From contig NZ_JAFBCS010000001.1 of assembly GCF_016907845.1 (NCBI RefSeq), positions 372,001 to 436,000 on the forward strand: 64,000 nucleotides of DNA. The letters run 5' to 3'. This document shows positions 35,315 through 42,593 of the stretch, in pieces. The notes beneath the pieces are model-generated. The model saw only the letters and a list, made by a program, of their open reading frames with translations. It ran no database searches and was not told the DNA's origin. Positions within the stretch are counted from its first letter, which is position 1; every line of letters starts with the position of its first letter. The position numbers were made by a program, and so were the translations under genes. This DNA comes from Arcanobacterium pluranimalium. GTDB lineage: Bacteria > Actinomycetota > Actinomycetes > Actinomycetales > Actinomycetaceae.

Positions 35315-35938
35315 ATGGAAAAGATCAAAAATCTCTCCACGGTTAAGAAAATCATGCTCGGAATTGTTATCGCGATCCTCGTCTTAGGGGTAATTGGTTC
35401 TTTTGGCAAAGAATCAGGGAAAACCGCGAGTCGATCAGATAAAACGGTATCCCAATCACAGGTGGAAAAAGACAAGCAGAACAAAGCTGACAACGAATCT
35501 ACTAAAAAAGAAAGTGTGGCGTCGGCACAACAGAAACAGAATACAGCCCAAGCACAACCTGCACAGCCGGCACAACCCACCCAACCAGCACAACCCGCTC
35601 AGCCGGCACAACAACCAGCAAAACCGGAAGTTCCCGCAGAGCATAGGAATGCTCTGCGCACAGCTCAGCATTATGTTGAATTTATGCCGATGTCAAAGCA
35701 AGGGCTGTTTGATCAGTTAACTTCGCAATATGGCGAAAAATTCACTCCTGAAGCGGCGCAATACGCTATTGAAAATGTGAAAGTTGACTGGAATCAGCAA
35801 GCGCTGAAGGCTGCCCAGAATTATCAAAAGCATATGGCGATGTCACCGAAAGCTATTTACGACCAATTGACGTCGCAATATGGCGAAAAATTCACTGCGC
35901 AGGAAGCGCAATTTGCCATCGATAACCTCAATAAATAA
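35315..35938 (+). CDS. Ltp-repeat surface protein, membrane-anchored
   Basis: A 207-residue exported protein. A basic N-terminus and one hydrophobic helix (~13-31, KIMLGIVIAILVLGVIGSF) lack a lipobox cysteine, so it is anchored as a signal-anchor protein and not a lipoprotein. Residues ~35-80 are Lys/Gln/Ser-rich, and ~78-103 are a PAQP-type tandem repeat. Two ~46-residue Ltp repeats follow (~112-160, ~163-207), each ending with 'LTSQYGEKFT...A.FAI.N' and nearly identical in DNA over ~36 bases. In phage TP-J34 an Ltp-repeat lipoprotein blocks superinfecting phage DNA injection. In bacterial chromosomes the role is mostly unknown. Confidence 0.8.
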   Translation: MEKIKNLSTVKKIMLGIVIAILVLGVIGSFGKESGKTASRSDKTVSQSQVEKDKQNKADNESTKKESVASAQQKQNTAQAQPAQPAQPTQPAQPAQPAQQPAKPEVPAEHRNALRTAQHYVEFMPMSKQGLFDQLTSQYGEKFTPEAAQYAIENVKVDWNQQALKAAQNYQKHMAMSPKAIYDQLTSQYGEKFTAQEAQFAIDNLNK

Positions 35939-36135
35939 ATTTCCCGCATCCGAATCTTAGAGATGCTAGCTGTGCTTATAGTGCACAGTAAACCAGAGGT
36001 GCGCCATATGCTCGAGAAGTCTAGGGTTTTGCTCGAGAAGCCTCGGGTTAAAGGCGCGGTGGGATTCAAGGCTTAAAGAGGTCTTAAAGACCAGAATGCG
36101 TCTCTGGAATTGGGACTTCTAAGAAAAAAAAGGGG

Positions 36136-36192
36136 GGGCTAAGCGTCAAAAAGCGCTCCGCCAAATCAAAAAGTGGACTAAGCCTCAAAAGT
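36136..36192. mobile_element. Relic of IS end (solo terminal repeats)
   Basis: Bases 36136-36159 match the left end of the IS at 32883 in about 21 of 24 positions (GGGCTAAGCG-CAAAAAGCG core). A second, weaker copy (GGACTAAGCCTCAAAAGTG, 36174-36192) follows in the same orientation, recalling the duplicated right end of the intact element. No transposase remains. It indicates an earlier insertion of the same family, mostly deleted. Confidence 0.6.
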
Positions 36193-36214
36193 GCCCCACT
36201 AAAACAAAAGAAAA

Positions 36215-36241
36215 CCCCGCCAAATCAACGATTTGGCGGGG
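36215..36241 (-). terminator. Terminator of tRNA-Ser
   Basis: A perfect 12-base-pair stem (CCCCGCCAAATC / GATTTGGCGGGG) with loop AAC. On the minus strand it is followed by TTTTCTTTTGTTTT. It lies 6 bases beyond the 3' end of tRNA-Ser. Confidence 0.9.
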
Positions 36242-36247
36242 CACTTG

Positions 36248-36336
36248 CGGAGACGGCGGGATTTGAACCCGCGAGCCGCTTTTCGGCGACTACTCCCTTA
36301 GCAGGGGAGCGCTTTCGGCCACTCAGCCACGTCTCC
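36248..36336 (-). tRNA. tRNA-Ser (anticodon GCT)
   Basis: An 89-base class II tRNA on the minus strand: acceptor GGAGACG / CGTCTCC, anticodon arm CTCCC-CTGCTAA-GGGAG (anticodon GCT), and a long variable arm (TCGCCGAAAAGCGGC). T-loop TTCAAAT; CCA not encoded. It reads AGC/AGU codons. Confidence 0.95.
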
Positions 36337-36430
36337 ATTACAAATAGCAATGATAGCGGATAGGTGCCACACTCACCAATTTAGAAATTTCGTTTCAACG
36401 AGAGGTAAACCACGATGATACGGTATATGT

Positions 36431-37441
36431 ATGACGAATCAATATAGAGATTTTACTCGTGACCCACGCATCGTAGCGCAGGCCGACGCAAGTGTGGCTG
36501 CGGCGTCGTCGCCTCGAAAAATAATTCTTGACTGCGATCCGGGGCATGACGACGCAATCGCGCTGCTCCTCGCCCACGGTTCGCCGATGATTGAGCTGCT
36601 TGCGGTTACTACGGTAGGAGGAAATCAGACTCTTGAAAAAGTAACCCGTAATGCGGCATCGCTTGCCAAGGTCTATGGAATTGAGGGTGTGCCGTTTGCT
36701 GCGGGTTGCTCGCGTCCACTAGTTCGTGAACCTGAGAATGCGCCGAGTATTCACGGAGAGACAGGTCTTGACGGTGTCGTGCTGCCAGAACCGATTGAAC
36801 TCGATTCGCGTCATGGCGTGGATTTAATTATCGATACGATCATGGGTCACGACGCCGGTGAGGTCACCTTGGTGCCTACCGGGCCGCTGACTAATATTGC
36901 GATGGCTGCCCGAAAGGAACCACGGATCGTTGAGCGAGTGCGTGAAGTTGTGCTGATGGGCGGCAGTGCCGGGACTGGCAACTGGTCGGCTGCTGCTGAA
37001 TTTAATATTTGGGCTGATCCTGAAGCTGCTCATGTTGTGTTTAACGAAAAGTGGCCAGTTGTGATGGTTGGCTTGGATCTGACGCATCAGGCGGTAGTGA
37101 ACGACGCAGTGCTCGATAAAATCGCAGCTATTGGCTCGCAAACGAGTCAGTTTGTGCTCGATCTTTTCACTTTCTTCAAGCAGTCGCATCAAGGTACGTT
37201 TGGAATGGATGAACCGCCTGTACATGATCCGTGCGCGGTGGCTTATTGTATCGATCCGCGAATTGTGAAAACGGTTCAGGCTCCGGTGCAAATTGAGCTT
37301 CACGGCAGCATGACTGCAGGTAGAACGGTGGTAGATTTCCGTGAGCCAGCACCGGAAAGCTGCCATACTAAAGTTGCGCTTGAGCTGGACTTTGACGCAT
37401 TTTGGGATTTGGTTGTTGGAGCGATTCGCGATATTTCCTAG
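36431..37441 (+). CDS. Inosine-uridine preferring nucleoside hydrolase
   Basis: A 336-residue Ca2+-dependent N-ribohydrolase that splits nucleosides to base and ribose for purine/pyrimidine salvage. The metal-binding signature 'KIILDCDPGHDDAIALLLA' is at ~30-48. 'LLAVTTVGGNQTLEKVTRNA', 'VTLVPTGPLTNIAMAAR', 'VVLMGG' and 'EFNIWADPEAAHVVF' are all present, and the final conserved Asp lies in 'PPVHDPCAVAY'. The first ~28 residues are extra and variable. A decayed purine permease gene follows, hinting at a former nucleoside/urate utilisation unit. Confidence 0.93.
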   Translation: MTNQYRDFTRDPRIVAQADASVAAASSPRKIILDCDPGHDDAIALLLAHGSPMIELLAVTTVGGNQTLEKVTRNAASLAKVYGIEGVPFAAGCSRPLVREPENAPSIHGETGLDGVVLPEPIELDSRHGVDLIIDTIMGHDAGEVTLVPTGPLTNIAMAARKEPRIVERVREVVLMGGSAGTGNWSAAAEFNIWADPEAAHVVFNEKWPVVMVGLDLTHQAVVNDAVLDKIAAIGSQTSQFVLDLFTFFKQSHQGTFGMDEPPVHDPCAVAYCIDPRIVKTVQAPVQIELHGSMTAGRTVVDFREPAPESCHTKVALELDFDAFWDLVVGAIRDIS

Positions 37442-37480
37442 CAGGAGGCATGATATTTCCTAACGGGATGCGCGAAACTC

Positions 37481-37612
37481 CCCGACGGTAAAATTCATGC
37501 CAGGATTTGTAAAACTACCGACCGTGAAACTTATCGACGTTAAGACTTCCAGGCGGTAACACTTCCCGACGGTAAAACCTACCTGCAGTAAAACCTACGT
37601 GTGGTAAAACCT
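37481..37612. repeat. Degenerate 16-base tandem repeat
   Basis: About eight imperfect units of 15-18 bases with consensus CGACGGTAAAACCTAC. The last three are the best preserved (CGACGGTAAAACCTAC, CTGCAGTAAAACCTAC, GTGTGGTAAAACCTAT). The array lies just after the nucleoside hydrolase stop. No coding function is apparent. Confidence 0.7.
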
Positions 37613-37667
37613 ATTGACGGATTGTGATTATGCTGCTCACGTGCGGCGCCGATCGCAATCCGTCAAT
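37613..37667. terminator. Hairpin after nucleoside hydrolase
   Basis: Perfect 12-base arms (ATTGACGGATTG, 37613-37624; complement at 37656-37667) with a 31-base loop. The T-tract is poor. It may terminate the nucleoside hydrolase transcript, or be part of the adjacent tandem-repeat array. Confidence 0.45.
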
Positions 37668-37746
37668 ATTTCCACATCTTGAACAAAAACGTCTCATTTA
37701 TTGCTCAAAGAACAGCCTAAACCGTGTGCCGATCTACCATTTTGCA

Positions 37747-38983
37747 GGTGATCAAAAATAATTCCCCGGAGCAATCTCCCACCGTCGCCGACCCAATTAA
37801 CGCAGTTCCCGCAGCTCCTAAGCTCGCTCTGCTCTCAATTCAACACGTACTCGCGTTCTATCCGGTGCAGTGATCGTCCCGTTGCTCATCGCTTCGTCGC
37901 TGAAGCTCGATGCGGCAACCACTATTCACCTCATCAATGCAGACCTCTTCACCTGCGGTCTTGCTACGTTAATCCAGTCGGTTGGCATTGGGCGCAAAAT
38001 GTTGGACTCGTGCGTATTACCGGGATTCGCTCGCGGTGGGTTGCTGCTGGTTCAGGCGCGCTCATGATCGTGATTGGCCTGATTCCCAAGGCAGGAGCGG
38101 TGGTGAACTCGATATCGTCGCCTGTGCTCGGTGGCGCATCACTCGCCTAGTTTGCGAACGTCGCATGGGTGGGCATGCAGACGATTTCCAAAGCGAATAT
38201 GCGCGATAACCGCAATGCCGTGATCGTCACGACGGCGTTGGGCCTGGCTATGCTTGTGACGTTCCGCCCTACGATGGCACAGGTGTTCCCAGATTGGGCG
38301 CAAGTGTTCTTCTCTTCGGGCATGTCGATCGGCGCGATCACCGCGATCTTGCTCAACTTGCTCTTCTTCCACGTTGGCAAGAACGATACGGAACAGACCG
38401 CCGTCACCCGCGAAGACGGACGCCACGATGGTAGAGCAGTGAGTCTCGACGAGGTGAACAATATGGACGAAGCTGCGTTTGTGGAAGCGTTCCGCGTGCT
38501 TTTCAACAATGAGTTGTGGCCGTTGCGCCAGGCTTGGCAGCAACGACCTTTTGCTGATGTGAACGATCTGCGCAACGCTATTCAGGCGGCTGTGCTCCGA
38601 GCCGAAAGTGCAGATCAGCAGCGTTTAATCGCAGACTACCCGGCATGTACCAGCTTGTTTCTGCCGACGACGCCGAGGCCGCTCGCATTTCGAAAGATAC
38701 CGGTTCGTTTGCGCTCGCCTCTGCTACAGAGACTGATTTGGCGCAGTTGAGGGATGTGTCGGAGCGTTATCTAGCAAAATTTGGCGTGCCATATGTGGCG
38801 CGTTTGGAGCGTGAAGACACTGTGGCGAGCATTATTGATAATGGTGTGCGCAGGTTGTCTAATTCTGTAGAACATGAGCGGATTGTGGCGCTTTTGGAAG
38901 TTGTGGAGATTGTGAATGATCGTCTCGATATTCTGATCCGTGATGCTAATCCGATTTGTCGCGAATGGCAGGCTACGCACTGA
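37747..38983 (+). pseudogene. Decayed urate/xanthine permease fused to OHCU decarboxylase
   Basis: Remains of a two-domain purine-degradation protein. From GTG 37747 the NCS2 permease start reads '...LALLSIQHVLAFY', then a missing base at ~37860 shifts the frame into 'VIVPLLIASSL.LDAATT.HLINADLFTCGLATLIQSVGIG'. Roughly 200 residues of permease core are absent, and the sequence resumes with 'NVGLVRITGIRSRWVAAGSGAL' and 'AGAVVNSISSPVLGGASLA', broken by an in-frame TAG at 38148. A C-terminal 2-oxo-4-hydroxy-4-carboxy-5-ureidoimidazoline decarboxylase domain follows (from ~38460: 'MDEAAFVEAFRVLFNNELWPLRQAW', 'LIADYP|GMYQLVSADDAEAARIS', 'FGVPYVARL'), interrupted by another lost base at ~38642. It is not functional. 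Confidence 0.85.
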
Positions 38984-39161
38984 TTGTAGCTTAAATACCA
39001 GAATGGGTATTGCACGAGTAGAAGAATGATCTAGCGAGGTTTAGCGTAATCGCTTTTCGGTTTTGGTCGAAAGGTATTTCGCTATCATTGGTGTGGTTGG
39101 TGAGACGATAAACGATCTGCTCGTGAACATCTTCTAGTGTTTGCGGACGTCCAGATTCGAT

Positions 39162-39672
39162 TCAGGTTTTATCGTTGATTTTCCGCGCGATCCTTTCGAT
39201 CACTCTACTGGGTGAGTGATCGAGTGCTTCTTCAGTATGCATTGGTGAAACGTCATATATGCGGTTGTCTAGGTGGGATAGTCCATCGATGGGCGGTTGG
39301 AGCATGTACTTGAATAGCGGTTCAAACGCTGTACCGTTAGCGTCATTAAATGATCGTATTGAAGCGAGCATATAGTCATGTGTAGAAACGTTTCGCCACG
39401 ATATTGAGCGATGTGAGACTCGTGCAATATCGTCGATAAAAGCTCGTTGTGTTCGCCCGCCCATGGGTAGACCTCACCAAACAAACGTCGATGCAAAGCA
39501 CGTAAATGATCCATATCGAAAGTTTGTTTTACAGGATGCGACTCTAGCAGTTCACGTTGCACCCACGTATAGCGACGTTCAGCTTGTGCTAGATCTTAGC
39601 ATTATGAATGTTGAAGTTGTTGATGAGAATATCTGTACCAGGATACAGAGATGGGTCAACGAAGGACGGCAC
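39162..39672 (-). pseudogene. Fic-domain toxin, frameshifted and internally deleted
   Basis: Reading from GTG 39672 (GGAG before it, 17-base overlap with the antitoxin gene) gives 'DPSLYPGTDILINNFNIHNAK', the usual start of VbhT-like Fic proteins, up to a stop at ~39590. A one-base shift recovers 'LAQAERRYTWVQRELLESHP' and 'FDMDHLRALHRRLFGEVYPWAGE'. At ~39470 the sequence jumps in another frame to 'GGRTQRAFIDDIARVS', the part after the HPFxEGNGR catalytic loop, so the central Fic core and active-site His are lost. The short G-rich overlap (TGGGCGGGCGA) at the joint suggests deletion between small direct repeats. No AMP-transferase activity can remain. Confidence 0.85.
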
Positions 39673-39841
39673 GTTTTTCTCCGAAGAACAGTTGCTGTAC
39701 CTCGTCTATATCGATTTCACCCTCAACGTATCGTGAGATGATGTTCAGTTCTTCGTCAGTGAATTGATATCCTTCGAGTTCTATCGAGAAAATACCTTCA
39801 GCAGCGCTGTTATAACGCTGCTCTCTCGTCCTTACATCCAT
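39656..39841 (-). CDS. VbhA-type antitoxin of Fic toxin
   Basis: A 61-residue protein with the antitoxin_VbhA layout. A first helix carries the inhibitory motif (S/T)xxxE(G/N), here SIELEG, whose Glu would block ATP binding in the Fic active site. Then follows 'TDEELNIISRYVEGEIDIDEVQQLF', the characteristic second half. ATG 39841 is preceded by AAGGGGGG; an upstream in-frame extension to 39895 overlaps the previous gene. The antitoxin frame appears intact although its toxin partner is destroyed, an expected order of decay because toxin loss is harmless. Confidence 0.8.
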   Translation of the reverse strand: MDVRTREQRYNSAAEGIFSIELEGYQFTDEELNIISRYVEGEIDIDEVQQLFFGEKRAVLR

Positions 39842-39873
39842 ATGTATGCCCCCTTGCTTCAAAAACTTCGTTA

Positions 39874-40062
39874 TTAGGCATAAATCTTGCCACAAATATG
39901 TTCTTTCACGCTCTTAATGTATTGATCGATAGTGATCTCGTACTTTGCGAGCTTCAGCAATTGTGAGCGAACACGGGGTGACGGATGACAACATGAGGCA
40001 AGACGTTCAGCGCTCACCACTTCAGCTACGAGCTTCTCTGGGGTGCGTTTGTGAGTGTCCAT
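39874..40062 (-). CDS. Small hypothetical protein beside VbhA antitoxin
   Basis: A 62-residue protein with a strong ribosome-binding site (GAGGAGG 4 bases before ATG 40062), ending 32 bases before the antitoxin start. It reads 'RTPEKLVAEVVSAERLASCCHPSPRV' and then 'LLKLAKYEITIDQYIKSVKEHI', whose pattern resembles the second half of VbhA-like proteins (Y-x-x-G/E-I-T-x-D-x-x-I), but it lacks a clear S/TxxxEG motif. It may be a second antitoxin-like or DNA-binding regulator of the Fic operon. Function unknown. Confidence 0.6.
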   Translation of the reverse strand: MDTHKRTPEKLVAEVVSAERLASCCHPSPRVRSQLLKLAKYEITIDQYIKSVKEHICGKIYA

Positions 40063-40259
40063 ATGTCCTCCTCAAATTTGTTTTAAGTCTACACAGCACC
40101 CATTATGACCAAGACTTTTGCGTTAGAATACAGCATTTCCAGTGTCTTTATTCCGTGGGTTCCGGATGGGTCGCAAGTGGTATGATCGCAGATTTAACGT
40201 AAGTGCTTAAGCGCCTAGATTATTTCACGTTTCGCTACGAGAAAGCTCTTCTTAGGTGA

Positions 40260-40482
40260 AACCTGCTTACCAACTTTGATGAGTTCATCCAAACATGGAA
40301 CTTAATCAATGAAGAAGAGTTCCACATATTTCTCGATGATCCCAAGTTCGACACCGATGAATCATTTGCCCACGTATTGAAATTTGTATTATTGGGAATC
40401 GTGGAAACAACGGGGTTCATCGTCTTCAACCAAGACCCATCAACAGGTGAAGTCTGGGGATATGTTGCATATGACAACTGAC
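40260..40482 (+). pseudogene. Orphan gene fragment without start
   Basis: An open frame of 74 codons ending with TGA at 40480. It reads '..FDEFIQTWNLINEEEFHIFLDDPKFDTDESFAHVLKFVLLGIVE' and '..NQDPSTGEVWGYVAYDN', protein-like in composition and codon use. It begins directly after a stop and has no ATG/GTG/TTG near its 5' end, so it looks like the 3' remnant of a larger gene. I do not recognise the family. It lies between the Fic module and tRNA-Thr, in a stretch of debris. Confidence 0.45.
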
Positions 40483-40560
40483 GAACCATTTCTACTCACC
40501 TGTATCAAACAATGGAAGAGTCTCAACAGGAGATCCAGACGACGCAGGCTTCGGTTTCAG

Positions 40561-40633
40561 AGCCACCTGTGGGAATCGAACCCACGACCTATTCATTACG
40601 AGTGAATCGCTCTGCCGACTGAGCTAAGGTGGC
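40561..40633 (-). tRNA. tRNA-Thr (anticodon CGT)
   Basis: Minus strand: acceptor GCCACCT / AGGTGGC with discriminator T, anticodon arm ATTCA-CTCGTAA-TGAAT (anticodon CGT), T-loop TTCGATT. 73 bases, no encoded CCA. It reads ACG. Confidence 0.94.
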
Positions 40634-40802
40634 GTGCTGTAGGCAGCGTCCTAAATTTACCTAATTTCTTCGACCAATTTCAAATGCAGCTGCTCCTAGG
40701 ATAGAGATATCACATTTGAGGAGCAGCTTAGTCTCTCTGATAAAACAAGTGAAGAACAGCGATGACGCTTGCTGAAAAGCTATTCGTGTGTGCTTTTGAG
40801 CT

Positions 40803-40916
40803 GGTAATTAGCTTGGTTCGGCTTAGTTTGGCTTGCTTAGCTTGGTTTGGCTCGGTTCGGCTTGTTTCGACTTGGTTGGGGCGCTTCGCGTTCAGCCGCG
40901 AAGCGCCCCAACCAAG
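40803..40916. repeat. Low-complexity repeats and 20-bp hairpin
   Basis: Bases 40803-40875 are a mosaic of short repeats of the type GCTTGGTTCGGCTTAG. They run into a perfect inverted repeat with 20-base arms (40871-40890 and 40897-40916) and a 6-base loop. The hairpin lies 22 bases past the stop of the minus-strand lipoprotein gene and is probably its terminator, although the following minus-strand tail is not T-rich. Confidence 0.6.
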
Positions 40917-40937
40917 CCCTATATAAGTCACATGATC

Positions 40938-42476
40938 TTACTTAGCAGGGCAAGAAAGCCCATCTTTTGGCACTGTGCCATTGAGAAGGTATTTGTCGAT
41001 TGGTTCACTCACACAGGTTGTTGAGCGGCCATATGCAGTATGCCCCTCACCCTCATAAGTCACCAATACGCTGTTGTCGAGCGCTTTCGAAAAATCTACG
41101 GCCCACTGGTACGGCGTAGCAGGATCGCCCTTGGTACCAACCACCACAATAGGTGCTGATCCCTCAGCCTTATAAGCCTTATGCTTCTCTTTTGGCTGGA
41201 AAGGCCACGCAGCACACATGTACTCGTCATAGCCATATGTTGGGCCAAAAACAGGCGCCATCTGAGCTATCTTCTTCGCATCTTCCTGCCACTCAGCTTC
41301 GTTACCCATCGCAGGCTGGTCTGCACAGTTAATTGCCCAGTTAGACTCAACAGAGTTATTGGTGAACTTATCACCTTTGCGCCCGCTGTAGGAATCAAAG
41401 AAAATCTGGAACAGGGTGCCATCATTCTTGGTTAACAGTTGATCGAATGCTTGGGAGAGCATCGGCCACGCTGAATCATCGTAGAGCGGCGTAATCAGGC
41501 CAAGCATAAATGCAGCTTGTGTGAGTGGTCGCTCTGGATTCTTGGTAGAAATCGGAGTTTTGAGTGAAGCCGCGAGCAGATCTGTAATTTGCTTGCGAGC
41601 CTCATCAACCGAACCTTTAAACGGACACTTTTCGCCTGCTAAGCAGTTCTTAAGATAAGCCGTGAGAGCGTCGTCGAAACCTTTTACTTGAGCTGCTGTC
41701 TGGTCGAAATTCGTGGCATTACTTGACACTGCTCCGTCAAGTACGAGTCGCCCTACGTTATTCGGGAACAAATCCGCATACATCCCACCGAGAGACGTGC
41801 CGTAGGAATAACCCACGTAGTAGAGTTTCGGATCGCCCAATACGTGTCTCATCACATCGATATCACGCGCTGCGCTCTCGGTACCCACGAATTTGAGCAA
41901 ATCTCCAGATTTCTGCCCACATGCAGCAGCAACATTACTCATTGCCTGCTTGTACTGGGCTTGCCCCTCTGGGGTCTTATCAAAGGATGCCTCTAGCTGC
42001 GCCCCTAGCTGTGCGTCGTCAAGGCAATCGACCGGAGTGGATTCTCCAACGCCACGCGGATCAAAACCAATCACATCAAAATTCTTCAAGATGTCCTCAG
42101 AAAAATATTGAGGTGCCGATTCGGCCATTTCTTGGCCGCCACCGCCCGGACCGCCCGGATTCACAAAGAGAGAGCCGATAGCTTTACCCTCTGCTTTACG
42201 CTTTTTAGCAGCGATGGTGATCGTTTTCGCTCCAGGATCTTCGTAGTTCAAAGGCACCTTAAAGGTAGTGCATTCGAACCCAGTTTCGCAGTTATTCCAC
42301 GAGACCTTTTGGTTGTAGAAATCTTCTAAACCAGCGGGGATCGCAGGCATTTTTGCTTCAATCGGGGCGACGGCGTCGGCGGACGCTTTCTTAGAATCGT
42401 CAGAATTACCCGAGCTACATGCCGAAAGGCCAAGCCCGAGTGCTAATAATGCGGCAGTTACACGTTTCTTATTCAC
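40938..42476 (-). CDS. Secreted TAP-like alpha/beta hydrolase lipoprotein
   Basis: A 512-residue exported peptidase of the tripeptidyl aminopeptidase/SlpD-SlpE type. The signal peptide ends in the lipobox LSAC (Cys ~20), so it is lipid-anchored on the outer face of the membrane. 'SLFVNPGGPGGGGQEMAE' holds the oxyanion region, 'FDVIGFDPRGVGES' follows, and the nucleophile is in 'YYVGYSYGTSLGG' (Ser ~223). The acid lies in 'VVGTKGDPATPYQWA' and the His in 'TYEGEGHTAYGRS', inside the C-terminal TAP-like domain. Predicted role: removal of N-terminal tripeptides from extracellular proteins for nutrition. Confidence 0.9.
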   Translation of the reverse strand: MNKKRVTAALLALGLGLSACSSGNSDDSKKASADAVAPIEAKMPAIPAGLEDFYNQKVSWNNCETGFECTTFKVPLNYEDPGAKTITIAAKKRKAEGKAIGSLFVNPGGPGGGGQEMAESAPQYFSEDILKNFDVIGFDPRGVGESTPVDCLDDAQLGAQLEASFDKTPEGQAQYKQAMSNVAAACGQKSGDLLKFVGTESAARDIDVMRHVLGDPKLYYVGYSYGTSLGGMYADLFPNNVGRLVLDGAVSSNATNFDQTAAQVKGFDDALTAYLKNCLAGEKCPFKGSVDEARKQITDLLAASLKTPISTKNPERPLTQAAFMLGLITPLYDDSAWPMLSQAFDQLLTKNDGTLFQIFFDSYSGRKGDKFTNNSVESNWAINCADQPAMGNEAEWQEDAKKIAQMAPVFGPTYGYDEYMCAAWPFQPKEKHKAYKAEGSAPIVVVGTKGDPATPYQWAVDFSKALDNSVLVTYEGEGHTAYGRSTTCVSEPIDKYLLNGTVPKDGLSCPAK

Positions 42477-42593
42477 ATAACTACCGTATGCTATTTATGC
42501 CAATGACCGCAGCAAAGAAATCAAAATTGTGGAAAACTTTCGCACTTTTTGGCACTGTGGCAAAGTTCAGCCTTGCGCGAATCTTTACGCTGC

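Noticed and set aside
37481-37612. CRISPR array
   Set aside because: Units are only ~16 bases, contiguous without spacers, and there are no cas genes. It is a degenerate tandem repeat.
34300-40640. Integrative element inserted at a tRNA gene
   Set aside because: No integrase gene and no duplicated tRNA 3' end were seen. The accessory stretch is better explained by an IS insertion plus gene decay.
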